Origin: Thelephora terrestris
Lineage: Eukaryota; Basidiomycota; Agaricomycetes; Thelephorales; Thelephoraceae
Length of the DNA: 64,000 nucleotides
Reading direction: 5' to 3'
Assembly: GCA_015956445.1 (NCBI GenBank)
Contig: WIUZ02000005.1
Span: 496,001-560,000 of the forward strand
Both the position numbers and the translations under genes were made by a program. The notes beneath the pieces are model-generated. The model made no database searches, was not told the DNA's origin, and worked only from the letters and a program-made list of their open reading frames with translations. Of the stretch, positions 21,949 to 32,734 are shown piece after piece. The stretch's first letter is position 1, and each line of letters begins with the position of its first letter.

Positions 21949-22786
21949 ACGCACATCTGGTGCATTATCGACCATCAGTCTTTCCCCCGTCGTGTAACAG
22001 ATCTTTGTGCTTTATTTGTACTCAATAAAAAGCCTTTGGTGTCTTATCTCCGTTTGCCTGCGCGATAAGACAAAGTCAGTCAGCTCATCCTGCCTTACGC
22101 CTGATCACTTTGTCATTTTGTCTGGTCGACGACGATGCTGAAATATCCTGCAACATTTGGTCCTTATCAGGCGTCGTCCCCCTAGTAGGTATCGTCCCCT
22201 TCTAAATCGCGTCCTCCTCCCCTCGTGCTTACTCACACGAAAATGAACAGATGATGACGGTACTGTGGTCAGTTTGGGGCTATGTATTCACGGATTCCAA
22301 GGGGACGCGCACGAGATTTGACTGCGCGAGCTCCAGAGGACATGCGATTTTCCAGAGGTCTGATGCACTCTCCCCTCCGATAGACTCAAGGCCAGGTTCC
22401 AACCCAACGGAAGCCTAGCCTTGGTAAGGTTGATCAACCTCGAAAAACCTGTAGAAACGTATCGTGAGCAGGGCGGACGAGAACCTCTATCGGATACTTG
22501 TTGTACGCCTCTGATATCTTAAAACCAAATCACTGGTCAAGATACTGCATCGATTGCTTGACCCAAGGCCCAAGTATTCCACTCGTGCGGTCCACCGGGG
22601 AGTTCATCTAGACCACATCCCGGCAAAGTCGCGACTGACCCGCGACGGATCTCGTTCGGACTCGCGCGCCACGATCTGCCACGATCGAGCGTCTTCAGAC
22701 CTTTGGTCACGGAGGACTCCGGCATCCCTACCGTGACCAACGAGTGAGCTATAAGGCCCCTTAATGACGTCGTGAATCCCTAGACC
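21949..22786. other. Intergenic between metallothioneins 2 and 3
   Basis: Contains an AATAAA at 22024-22029 shortly after metallothionein 2, a plausible polyadenylation signal. The rest shows no gene; the ORFs of 60-70 codons on both strands lack support. Confidence 0.4.
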
Positions 22787-22794
22787 TATAAAAG
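22787..22794 (+). promoter_or_regulatory. TATA box of metallothionein 3
   Basis: CCTATAAAAG, 60-67 bases upstream of the ATG. Confidence 0.6.
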
Positions 22795-22853
22795 TTGGAG
22801 AGGACAACAGGTAACTCTTTCCCCCACCAAAATCGAACCATTAGTCCACGACC

Positions 22854-23075
22854 ATGGTGAGTTATCCTCCTCTGGCTCACTCCAACCTCCGTGCTTACTG
22901 GACTCCGTGGACAGCAACTGAATATCGAAGTCCTCGTCAACCAAACCTGCGATAACCCCAACTGCAAGTGCGACGCCTCGTGAGTTCCTTAGTCACCCCT
23001 ATTCGTGATTCCCCCTTGACACACCGTTGCTTTAGTTGCCAATGCAAGGAGGGCGAATGCAAGTGCCACATGTAA
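22854..23075 (+). CDS. Metallothionein 3
   Basis: 35 residues. Coding exons: ATG alone (22854-22856), 22915-22979 and 23036-23075. The product has CDNPNCKCDAS and CQCKEGECKCHM. Intron 1 is 58 nt with a strong GTGAGT donor; it is not divisible by three, so unlike copies 1 and 2 it must be spliced to make the protein. This proves the one-codon first exon for the family. Length and exon phases match copy 2, but the sequence is more diverged and the S repeat is absent upstream. Confidence 0.85.
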
Positions 23076-23379
23076 ACACGTGAACCATCTCTAATACGTC
23101 GCCCTGTGTAACCTCGTCACATATAATGCTGTGAGATTTTTGAAAACCATTCGTGCGAGCATTGTCGAGAGGTTGCGTGGTTTTACTTGGTGAGAGTTGA
23201 TGTACTCTTGAGAGTTCGACACGAGTATTACAGCTGCTTCAGCAGTAGCGTATGTTATAAAACTTCATACTAGCAGGTAGAAAACCTGAGGAATCGTGTG
23301 GAGGTTAGAACACTCGACCAGTACGAAAATCAGAGCACTCACAAAATACATAAATACTCGAACCCGTAGCAACTGCCCC
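23076..23379. other. Convergent 3' flanks
   Basis: Short region between metallothionein 3 and the convergent acidic-protein gene. Nothing beyond probable 3' untranslated sequence is seen. Confidence 0.4.
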
Positions 23380-24094
23380 TCACTGTACGTCCTGGAAAGG
23401 ATCCCCAGTCTGGTCCATAAGCTCTGCGCCACCTAACAGATCGTCCCCCTCCTGAACCTGGAGTAAACTTCCTGCGTCCTCGAACGGTTCGCCGTCAGGT
23501 CCAAGGCCGGCCATGTCCATGTGCAGAATGTCGTCCGGGTTCAGGTCCTCCGCCTCCACCAACCCCGGATCCAGAGTCGTAGTCGCAATAAGCGCCTCAG
23601 CATCCACCTCTATGCTTTCTTCCTCCGGAGGCGCGGGTGTTGGTGAAGGAGGTTGGAACGAAACAGATAACGGATGTGGTTTCGGTGTGATTGGACGCGA
23701 AAGAATACCATCCTTCGCTTGCGGTAGTTCAGAGACAGCTCGTGAGTTTTCGCCCGTCGGAGCGTCCTCAGCATTTTCGGCATCCTCTTCGTTCGTCTCG
23801 ATCTCTTCGACATCCTGGAGCGGAGCGAGCGGTTGATCGACTTCCTCCTCTTCGAACGCCTGTGTAAAAAGCCATCGAAAAAGTGTGACCTCAGAACGGA
23901 CCATGCGAAAGAGTACGAGAAGGACGCGCCTGCTTTCGGTCTGTTTTCACCCATTTGTACACTTTCCATGACGTGCCTGGGGCAAGGTCTTCCGGCGTGA
24001 CTAGAACGCGCTCCCAACACGGAGTTGGGACCATGAGCTGCCTACGAGCTGCCTCAGATGTGATGGCCCCGAAATTAACCTTGCGTTTCGACAT
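23380..24094 (-). CDS. Small acidic protein with BCL7-like N-terminus
   Basis: 214 residues in two exons, 24094-23930 and 23859-23380. The N-terminal 55 residues are basic (MSKRKVNFG) and contain CWERVLVTPED...SWKVYKWVK, which resembles the WEKKWVTVGDTSLRIFKW block of BCL7 proteins, SWI/SNF-associated factors. The resemblance is short and from memory, so the name is tentative. The remainder is acidic and low-complexity (EEEEVDQP, ETNEEDAENAED), ending in aspartate-rich sequence; it is probably disordered. Frame continuity between exons needs a GC donor (CAG|GCGCGT), which is unusual. It is divergent from MED7, with 116 bp between start codons, so the two share a promoter. Confidence 0.55.
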
Positions 24095-24210
24095 TGCGAA
24101 GATCAGTCAACCTCGGATGCGCGACGAAGATACCGTCTTGTGAAGGATGAGGTTGAACTTTCTCACGGACGCTTCCTCCTTCACTCGACGCTGGCCGCAC
24201 CTCCTACATC

Positions 24211-25277
24211 ATGGACGAAGAAGAGACAGAACTTCGCAACCCGTTCCCCTCGCCCCCTTCTCACTATCAAAACTACACGACTCGCAATCTAAAGCTTTTG
24301 AGCTTGCTTCGCGAGAGGGCAGAGCCGGAGGGGGCCGATCTCTCAAACGTGAACCAACGCTCGGTCCTCTCTGACCAATCTGATGTTCCAGAGTGGCCTT
24401 TGGTGCAGCTAGAGAAACCACGCGTCGATTGGATCTTGGAGGAAGGGCATTACACCGTGTTCGGTGATACATGGCAGGTAAGTCTGCTTCCCCCTCCCTC
24501 TCTCGTTATCTATCTGAACATTAACGGTTGACTCCTGCGTGCGGCAGGTCAAGGAACACATCACGTCGCTGGCGGAACAGGGGAGACACCAAATGTACCC
24601 TTCTGATCCCGCGGTTGGTACGGGGATGGCCAACAAGAGATAACCTCGTCGTTAACCCCGTCTCTTGAAGATAGGCGACCAGCCCTCCTAGCGATCCTTC
24701 GGTCCATGCTAGTCACATACTCGTCTCTCCTCGGTTCTCTATTAGAGCCACCAAACACGAGATCAACAGTCAATCTCCAGCCCGAATGGCAGAGATACGT
24801 CGAATGGATCACAGTGCTCAGTCAGAACCTCATGGCAGCCGCCAATGAACTCAGGCCAATGCAAGTGTGTCCAGCTATCCCTCCACTTGAACGAGATGAC
24901 AACCGCTGAATCTATATTTTTTCCAGGCACGGGTAAATTTGGAGATGATGATGACCCAGCAACTCGAATTACGACGCGAGGAAACCAAGCAGTTGCATTT
25001 GTACGTGGAATGTTCTAATCACCACCGGATGCGAACACGCTTCAGTAATCTGACCGAAACTTTGAACAGAAAATGCGATGAGCTGGAAGTTAAACTCGCG
25101 GAACTGAAGAGTTCCGCTGCCCGTATAAATTCGCATGGCCCAGTGAAAGTGGACGAAAGGGTGAGTCGGAAATACGAGAAGCATAGATTTTACCTACCTC
25201 AGCGCCTCCAGGTTGCCGTTGATAGCCCTACGGTCATCACTGCCAAAGATGTCGCGAAATGGGCAGAAGAAATATAA
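24211..25277 (+). CDS. MED7: Mediator complex subunit 7
   Basis: Middle-module subunit of Mediator, acting in the nucleus between transcription factors and RNA polymerase II. Six exons: 24211-24477, 24548-24617, 24671-24864, 24927-25000, 25070-25160 and 25203-25277, total 256 residues with exact phases. Family landmarks: NPFPSPPSHYQNYT at the N-terminus, WPLVQLEKPRVDWI, GHYTVFGDTWQV, MYPSDP, LLAILRSMLVTYSSLL, then the helical C-terminal region with HVEWI-like YVEWITVLSQNLMAAANELRP and LRREETKQLH. Length and order fit fungal MED7. Convergent with the ISC1-like gene, 193 bp between stops. Confidence 0.93.
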
Positions 25278-25470
25278 CAAGATCATCCGACGCAAAGCAT
25301 ACCGAGAGCAGATGGATGGAAAACGACGAACATTAAATATTAAATTATTGTCGTTAAGAACAGCGATTGTACATGGTAGATAACACGATGCTAGCCTGTC
25401 ATCACTGATAGCAAACGCATGAGCGAATAAGAGAACAAGATTTGAAGATGACCATTGGACGCATCCCATA

Positions 25471-27021
25471 TCAATCTCTTCTGGTAGTTCCTCTGTACAA
25501 CTCCAGCTCTTCTATGATATTATCCAACGTGTTCGCCTCATAATTGCAGTATAGGAACCCGGCGTACAGCATCGTCGTTGCCAACCACGCCAGTGCCGTC
25601 GTCACGAGGAGGAAGATCGGGTTGATCCACGAATAGGATGACCAGGCAGAACCAACAATGAGGGCGATGATGACGAACAAGGAAGAAAAGAATATGGATA
25701 GATAGAGTCGCTTTTTAGAGCGAGAAATTCGATAGGATGACGTTAGAGCTTGTATCAGCGTGGTTATCGACGCGTCGCTCAGCCCTGGGGTGAGGTTGAA
25801 CTGGATGTTGGGTAGCGAGGAGACCTGCTGCGATGGGTCCGACTTCGCACCCCCCGGTTGCCCCCCAGGCAAATGGATGGTGAAAGTACCTTCCAGCCCA
25901 AAGTGATCAGAGAACGAGTAGGATTGTCCGGGGACGTGCTCCGTAAACACGACATCGCACTGCGTTGGTTCCAAAACCGGGGCCTTGGACGAACGGAGCG
26001 CGTGTGCTGGTGGTCGATACAAGACGTAGTCGAGGCGCTTGCCCATGAACTGTTTTGCGTAGCCGTCCAGCGGTTTCCCTGCGGAGTAGGTGTTGGTAGG
26101 AGAATCCGCGGTGACTCCGAATGTGTGGAGGGCCTCTGGAGGTGTCATGCTCGTGGGGAAAACCGAGGGGGTGTCTGGATGGGTATCTGCCCACGCATCC
26201 CGGAAGCCGGAATGGTCTTTGATGATAGAAATGGGGAAGCTCGTCGGTACGCTGTTGAAATCACCGACCTAGCGCAAAACACTTTAGGTCAGTGAAGCGG
26301 ACAGATGCCAGTACCGTAACTTACAGCGATCACGTATCGCCCGCCTTCGGCAGATTGCCGAACGAGTTTGGCCAACTCCCATGAATCGACGAGCCTGTGT
26401 GCCCTCAGGTATTCGGGCCCAGCCTCTCCACCTCCTGCAAATAACTTGTGGGGGTTATATTAATTTGTCCTGCAGGCGAAGGTGAGGTTTACACGCCACA
26501 TACATGCGAGTTGAAGACCTGTAGTTGGCCAAGGATGGGATGCGCCAGCAGGACGCTGACCGCGGCTTTTCCAACGAACCAATCACCCCCCAGAACGTCT
26601 AGAGGTGATCCTGCAAGTGAATAGGGGTGGGACGTTGCGCCTATGATCGGAAAGCGGGAGAAAAAGGCGAGACCCGCCCCAAGAGCTCCCCTAGGAGATT
26701 TGTTAGGCACCTGCGAGGTTTCTAAAAGCCTGGAATGCACATACCCACGGAAGAACTTGGCATACGGAAGCTTGTTCACCAGCTTTGCCTTGACAAGTTC
26801 GTAGTCGGAGTACACCCACAGCTCTTGCAAGGCCACAATATCGTACGATGAATCACTAAGCGCTTGAGCTATGGCGGCGACCCTTTCTTTCCTATGCTTG
26901 GCCACGATGAGCAATCCCCTTGAGCAAAAGAAATGACTTTGTCAGGTCGTTTTGGAACGGGATTTACGTGAGATAATCACCAGCAGTTGAGGGTACAAAT
27001 GCGAAGCTGGGAGTCGGACAT
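25471..27021 (-). CDS. ISC1: ISC1-like inositol phosphosphingolipid phospholipase C / neutral sphingomyelinase
   Basis: Hydrolyses inositol phosphosphingolipids to ceramide species at membranes; member of the endonuclease/exonuclease/phosphatase fold. Exons 27021-26981, 26918-26500, 26431-26325 and 26268-25471 give 454 residues. Seen: LRICTLNCW at the start, the LQELW metal-binding glutamate, the GALGAGLAFFSRFPI block, GDFNSVP, KRLDYVLYRP, the SDHFGLE histidine motif, and two C-terminal membrane segments (around LFVIIALIVGSAW and IFLLVTTALAWLATTML). I chose MSDSQLRI as the start; an ATG at 27255 would overlap the FHIT coding region on the other strand. The exon 2/3 junction is the least certain, because it needs a GTGGCG donor. 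Confidence 0.88.
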
Positions 27022-27208
27022 GGTTGGTGAAGGAGAGTGTTTAGATTTGCTTGGCACTGGGTTGCTCCTTACACGTTCATTGTCCGACCCGTCATCGACA
27101 CCGGTGATCCGCGTCTTGTGCGGCGTATCATTTTGGCTTTGCCATGGTGAAGCTGATGAGGAAGGCGTCTGCCTTAAGTTGACTCTGTCGCGATCACTGT
27201 CGTTGTCA

Positions 27209-27893
27209 ATGTCTGCACCTGCCAAGTTGTTCTTCTCGACCATTGAGGTGACCACACAGGCATTTTATCGTTCCAAACTCTCATATGCCATCGTAAATCT
27301 CAAACCAATCGTACCCGGCCGTGCGTCCTCAGTCACCCCGACTAGCTCCTTCACAAATCGACCGCATACTATTCACTAGATGTGCTCGTGATACCCACTC
27401 GTCCAGTGCCTAGAATAAGTGACCTTACCTCCGATGAGCTTGGATCGCTCATGGAATCCGTGAAGACCGTGGGGACTGCGGTTGAGAAAGCCTACAACGG
27501 GGATGGCCTCACCGTTGCGTGCCAGGTGCGCAAACACTTATTCGAACTACAAGGGCGTCCGAACTTACAATTCGCCTGCAATAGGATGGTCTGGCCGCAG
27601 GTCAATCTATTCCCCACGTCCATTTCCACATTTTACCTCGCAAACTCCAGGGTGACCTCTTCCAATCCAACAGAGAGGCTGTGTACCCCGCCATAGAGGA
27701 AGCTGAATCCGAACTTCACGTTGACCTGGAAAAAGTGACCGAGAGACTGAGGAGACGGAAAGCGGTAGGAGAACCAGTGAAAATGGATGCCGATGTGGAA
27801 AGGGAACCTCGCGAGCTGGAAGAGATGGCGAAGGAAGCGGAATGGCTTCGAGGTTTCTTTGAGGGGGAGAAAACGGTTGATCATGTAGACTGA
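27209..27893 (+). CDS. FHIT-like bis(5'-adenosyl)-triphosphatase (HIT family)
   Basis: Diadenosine triphosphate hydrolase of the histidine-triad superfamily. Three exons, 27209-27320, 27380-27525 and 27585-27893, 188 residues. Landmarks: FYRSKLSYAIVNLKPIVPGHVLVIPTR-type opening (split by intron 1), the SIPHVHFHILPRK catalytic triad block with His-x-His-x-His, and the lysine- and acid-rich C-terminal tail EWLRGFFEG usual for fungal members. Divergent from the ISC1-like gene, 187 bp between start codons, suggesting a shared promoter. Confidence 0.9.
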
Positions 27894-28121
27894 AATATGG
27901 AGGTACCGCGCGTATTCCAGCTTAAACACACTTGCGAAACGGTTGGTACAAGCCCGCGGCAGCCAGTATTGCCTGAGAGGAAACAGGTAACCAATTCGGT
28001 GATCGATTTCGATTGAAAGCTGTTAAAATCCGTCCGCGTCTCGCCGGTGTAGCGCCCGTTACTTCTCTTCAAGTTTTGTCCCTTTCTCACCTGGACTCCT
28101 CATCATTAGCCATGACCAGCC

Positions 28122-28590
28122 ATGTCAGGTCTAGAAGAGATCGTCGAGGCTCTGTAAGTTCTCTGCTTCGTGGTTTGCGTTCAAAACTGACGGTCGCTCG
28201 GATTTGCAGTTGGACGAGTCGAAGCGGCAGCTCAGGGAACGAGGATGAGAGAGACGTCCGGTTCACAGGAACAGCCCTCAACGAAAGACGTGGAAGGGGA
28301 CCAAGAGTGGGAAAAAGAACGTCTCACAAGAGGTGGGCCGGTAAATCCTTTCGGCCCCTACCAAAGTGTCGCCCGGACTCTGTGTCTCCGGAACCAAGAC
28401 TAGCCCCCCCCCCCCCCCCCCCCCCCCAACAGGACCATCAAGCCCGATTTACGGCTAATGACGCAAGGTGGCCGAGGAGTACGGCAAAGAGTTTTTTGAA
28501 GAAGTGTGGCAAGGATTTGAACACCGCCTTGATCTTCGTGAGTTTCGCTTGGTTTTCCATGAACGCGTGCTGACTAGGGCAGTACTAAGG
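28122..28590 (+). pseudogene. Unrecognised gene remnant interrupted by poly-C
   Basis: Starts MSGLEEIVEAL before a good GTAAGT donor. The exon after it reads LDESKRQLRERG in one frame and SGSQEQPSTKDVEGDQEW...GGPVNPFGPYQ in another, so a frameshift or unseen intron separates them. A run of 24 C residues (28404-28427) follows. Then comes VAEEYGKEFFEEVWQGFEHRLDLREF, after which similarity to a protein ends at about 28.59 kb, close to the start of repeat module X. It looks like a host gene cut at its 3' end by the repeat cluster. I do not recognise the family. Confidence 0.4.
28404..28427. repeat. Homopolymer of 24 C
   Basis: Uninterrupted run of 24 cytosines inside the gene remnant; true length is uncertain because such runs are prone to sequencing and assembly error. 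Confidence 0.8.
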
Positions 28591-28689
28591 TTGGTCTGTT
28601 CTCCGTTGTTGCCTCCGCATTCATCATTCAGGTCAACCGTGGACTCCAGCTCGATACCGATGGTTGGAACGAGCCTATGTCGCCTAGTT

Positions 28690-29830
28690 TTCTACCCATA
28701 GAGCTCAACATATCTTCCGCAAATGCACAAGACTCCCTTTTGTTGTTTCGCGGATTCCACTCACCTGCTTCATTGGCAATCCGATTTGAAATCAATCACC
28801 ATTCTCTGCTTCGGCCTCACGATCGAGGATGTATGTGGACTGCACACCGAGACGTTGTGGTCTATGAAGAACTTTCTCGCTCCCAGAACCTCTTCGCCAA
28901 TGATCCTTAGTCTGAAATCACGGTCTCGGGCTCTGCCGCTTTCTCACCGCATCACCCACCCGCTTTTTTGGCAGCAACATTGCCAAAACTTCTGTATTAT
29001 GGGACACATGCACATTTGGATTTGGTCAAATTCTCTGCCAGGTCCGCACCGGTCTCGTTCAAGAGCCCGATGTACACAAACAAACGGTCATGAGCCCGTG
29101 GAGCTATTGGCGCAGGACTCGTTTGGTACAGGTATTGCTGCTTCTCCATCGATGTCACCCATTTCAATGAATGACCGACGCCGGAGTTTCCAGATGCCCG
29201 TATATCCTGGCTGAAATGGGGGACTGTCGGGGCCCCGATCTCTGTGTGGAGCTCGGCTAAACAGACAATTTGGAAGTCAATAGGCTCCTCCCAGCCAGAA
29301 ATTAATCCTCCACTGGAGGCCTCGGTTTGGGGGTCGGACAGGGTGTTGTTGTGTGTGTCTCCCGCACTCCACTTTGACCGCTAGCATGCTTTCAACATGG
29401 GCTTCGTTGATTTACACGACGCGACGCGCCTTCTACGGTCACTTTTCACGCTGATTGTGCTTGCGGGATGCTGTACGCCTTCGCCATGGGTTCACCTTCC
29501 CTCGGACTGACTCTGGATGTAGATGCGTTGCGTTAGAAAGAGGATCCGATCCATGGTGGGGGGAAGGACGAACGGGAACCCGTTTGTCTACGAACACACA
29601 ACCACAAACTAAAGAACCCCTAAAAATTTCGTCAATGAATCTCGGCCACCAGCACCCTAAAACTAACCGAAAGCCTCTGTGGTTTGTCGAGGAAAGTTAC
29701 TGTACTCATTCAGAAACCTACGTAAGTAAATCGCGCGCTTCTCAGGGCTGGTCGAGCTCATCAGATCATTTTACGGCTCGCTCTCAGACATTCGCGTTCA
29801 TCGATTGCCCGTTTTGACCGAGTATCGGGG
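28690..29830 (+). repeat. Module X plus S repeat before copy A
   Basis: Includes CACCGAGACGTTGTGGTCTA, CGCCGGAGTTT.CAGATGCCC and the S segment with CGGTTTGGGGGTCGGACAGG. The upstream ORF (ATG at 29397, MGFVDLHDATRLLRSLF) is frame-shifted after about 25 codons. Confidence 0.6.
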
Positions 29831-29895
29831 AAATTACATTCAACCACCAAAATTGAACAAGAAATTGCTTGCCAGTTGCGCCGACGTGTTCAGCG

Positions 29896-29902
29896 TATAA
29901 AA
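29896..29902 (+). promoter_or_regulatory. TATA box of copy A
   Basis: CGTATAAAAGGCCC, intact although the gene behind it has lost its start codon. Confidence 0.6.
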
Positions 29903-29993
29903 GGCCCAGGGCTCGAAGACAATGTTTCCCATCGTTCTCAACGACTACAATCCTCCTCTCTTCTCACTCGCAAGCTCTCATCTCAATCTGAGT

Positions 29994-30657
29994 AATCGTT
30001 CAAGATCCTCGTGGGTTATTCCCTCTTGATTCTTTGGCGTCCTGATCTGACGACTCGCTGTCACTAGATCCCGACGGTGTGTATTTTGTACCGCTAGTTG
30101 TGAGCCCGGCTCACCGCAACGATTCGAACTCTGCCAGTCGAGAAGTGGCTCGGTAACCATCATCGCGTTAGCGATTTGAAAGACGGAGACGGAATCCACG
30201 TCTTCGCCATCGAGCACGGCAATGTCTACTCGGCGGAAGCCAAGAAGACCTACGAAGTGGTTTTCAGTATTGGTCCCGTGAACATCAGGGTAACTGATGA
30301 TGCCTGTCAACACAAAACCTAGCTGCTTACAACCAACGTTGGTAGATCGTTATCGTTCTCGACCTTGCCCAAAAGACCTTCAGCGTCTGTGCTTTTGGGA
30401 AAATTCCCTTCCTTTCCGAGTTCAGGCTCGGCTGTGGAAGCGGAAGCTTTGATAAAGGTGTCACCCTCAAGTTCGACCTCAAGATCATCAGCGGAACTTT
30501 CACGTTCACCATCAAGGACAAATGGTTGTGGTTGCACTACGACGTCAGTGTCATGGGCAAGCACTGGAAGGGCGACCTTAAGTTGATCCCTATCCCGTAA
30601 GTGCCCCTCGCTATGAATCTTGTACCGTCCGATACTCAAGGGCACTTCAGGATCTAA
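29994..30657 (+). pseudogene. WLGNHH-family copy A, start codon lost
   Basis: Compared with copy C, a small deletion removes the ATG (TCTGAACAATGAGTTACG becomes TCTGAGTAATCG). No other in-frame ATG lies before exon 3. The rest is remarkably whole: micro-exon 30068-30076 (ATCCCGACG), exon 3 30138-30289, exon 4 30346-30596, last exon 30651-30657 ending TAA. Exons 3 and 4 are open and encode VEKWLGNHHRV and FTIKDKWLWLHYDVSVMGKHW. Either it died recently or initiation is elsewhere. Confidence 0.65.
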
Positions 30658-30923
30658 CACATGAGTGGTACTACGGGTGTCTTTCCCAAATGGAGCTCCT
30701 TTGAAACGCGAATCTGTGACATGGAATTACCACGTTTGATTGTGTACGTTCCTGTGATAAAATGTATGATGGATCTTCGTGCCAATTTGATGCACGACGT
30801 TGCGCTGCAAGTCAATCGCCACCATGGCGATCTCTCGGGCTCTAGCCTCTTGCCCCACCCTCGATCGAAGGGCGGCTCTCGGTGACACTGACTCGGTTTC
30901 CAACGGGTTTTGTTCGGTTGTCT

Positions 30924-31062
30924 CGGCCATAACGCTGACGATATTGCTGAGACCGTGCTCATTAATGGTAGGATTTCCTCGCCGTCCACCTCGATTCCTC
31001 TCTCGCTGAGACTCGTCTGGTTTCTTTTAGTCATGCGTGGAGATATTAAACACCTTTGAGGC
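30924..31062 (+). pseudogene. Second CTU1 fragment
   Basis: Encodes [14 protein letters not shown], an intron with an intact GTAGGA donor and TTTTAG acceptor, then MRGDI. It begins abruptly in module Z sequence and ends in the module that leads to copy B. This short piece keeps the splice donor that the larger CTU1 pseudogene at 8.35 kb has lost, so both derive from a working gene elsewhere. Confidence 0.7.
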
Positions 31063-31109
31063 GGCACGAAAATCTTTGCGAACCGCATGCAGATTCGAAT
31101 CCGGAACCC

Positions 31110-32630
31110 CTTCGCTATTTTTCTATTTTTATCCGGTGCTCCCTGTTACAAGCTTTTCTACCGCTCTTTCATCACAAACCTCGGTTGGATTCGACCACTC
31201 CTGCTCACCTCGGATCTGTTACATTCAATTTCTCGTGCGCCTTGATCAGGAGTCTTGATGGGTCCGGCTCGGGAGTCGCGCGCACATAATGAGTGGTCAT
31301 AGGCCCACGGAATCGTTTGCACCGGACTAGCAGTTTGGTACGAAGTTTTATACATATCCTTTCATTGCACCGTACTTATATCTGCGTAGGTCGTGCATCA
31401 ATAATCCTTCGATCACCTCACGGCCCGCTCTCAAACGTTAACCAGCGGCTTGTTCGTTCTAACTCAGCCCTGCCCGGACATTACATTCAGTCATTGAAAA
31501 GAGGGCACTGGATGCACAGGTATGGTTGTCCCCCGAAGGGTCACAAGATGCTAATACACCAGTCGATGTGCGAGTTATCGTCTTGGGCTGTGTGCATTAC
31601 TGTGATAGTGCACTCACCCTTTTTCTTGGCTACTCTATTGTCAAAACTTCAACATCATCGGGAGCGCCCGCTGACTTGAACACGTGAGCATAGAAAATCG
31701 ATCACATTCTCTCCAGGGTTCTAACTTCTCACCGGTCCGGTCCAAGAGGCGGATGTACATGATAAATGGTCATGGGCTCATGCAACTACCTACGCCGGAC
31801 TAGTAGGATACATTCTCCAGGTCTTGATCCATTTCACTGAGCGACGGAGTGACTTTCCACATTGTTGAAGTTTTCAGCGCGCAAAATATCCTGGGAACCG
31901 CCTGGACCCGACCGTTGTCTGGGGCTCAACCTAACGCTTGTAAGTCGACACTTTATAGGTCTATATGTTATCCACACAAATTAGCCTCATTCAGATATGA
32001 CAGAATTTCAGATCCCCACTGGAGTCCCCGGTTTGGGGGTCGAACGGGGTGTCGTTGTATGTGTCCCCCGCACCCTGCTTTGACCCCCAGCATGCTTTCA
32101 ACATGGGCTTCGCTGGTTTCCACGACAAAACGCGCCTTCTAGGACCGATTTCCACGTTGATCGCGCTACTGCGCCTTCGCCGTTGGGACTCTCTTCCTCG
32201 AACTGGTGCTGGGCGTAGAGTTATTGCGCCAGCGAGAGGATCTCGTCAATGGGAGAGGGAAGGACGAAATATCCGAAACCGCGCAATAAAAAACAAAGAG
32301 GCGTCTGAGATTTCGTCAAAAAACCTCGGTCACTGGCGCCTCCCTAGTAGCTGAATGGAGGTCTCCTGTTTGCCAAGGAGAGCCACTCAGCGTCACTGCA
32401 CTGTGCTTGTTGATTGATCTGCGTAAACTGCGCGCTGGTGCTAGGTAGGTGGTCGATCGGGACCTTCCAATCTTCTCACGGTCCGCGCTTAACGTTCGTC
32501 CGTTCTAAACACCGAGAACACCACATTTAGCCACCGGGAAAGGGGCACAGGTAATGCTAACCCTTGAGCGTGAGGGGTCACAAGGTCTGGGCGTATGTCC
32601 AGCGTTGATGAACTGCTGGTGGCGCCGACA
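31110..32630 (+). repeat. Module Y, right-arm copy
   Basis: Inverted partner of 5.26-6.56 kb and 11.22-12.59 kb. Contains the Y-type S segment at 32.02-32.18 kb and a block at 31.1-31.5 kb shared with 7.85-8.2 kb. Confidence 0.55.
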
Positions 32631-32639
32631 TATTCAACG

Positions 32640-32646
32640 TATAAAA
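32640..32646 (+). promoter_or_regulatory. TATA box of copy B
   Basis: CGTATAAAAGGACC, 89 bases upstream of the ATG. Confidence 0.65.
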
Positions 32647-32734
32647 GGACCAGGCATTCGAGGAAGTTCTCCATCGTTCTTAGCGACCAAACTCCTGCTC
32701 CCACTTCACCCGCAAGCTCATCGCGATTCAAACA

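Noticed and set aside
25858-26295. 145-codon plus-strand ORF
   Set aside because: Antisense shadow of the last exon of the ISC1-like gene, which has catalytic motifs in its own frame.
27022-27255. N-terminal extension of the ISC1-like protein from ATG 27255
   Set aside because: Low-complexity sequence that would overlap the FHIT start on the opposite strand; the internal MSDSQLRI start fits the family better.
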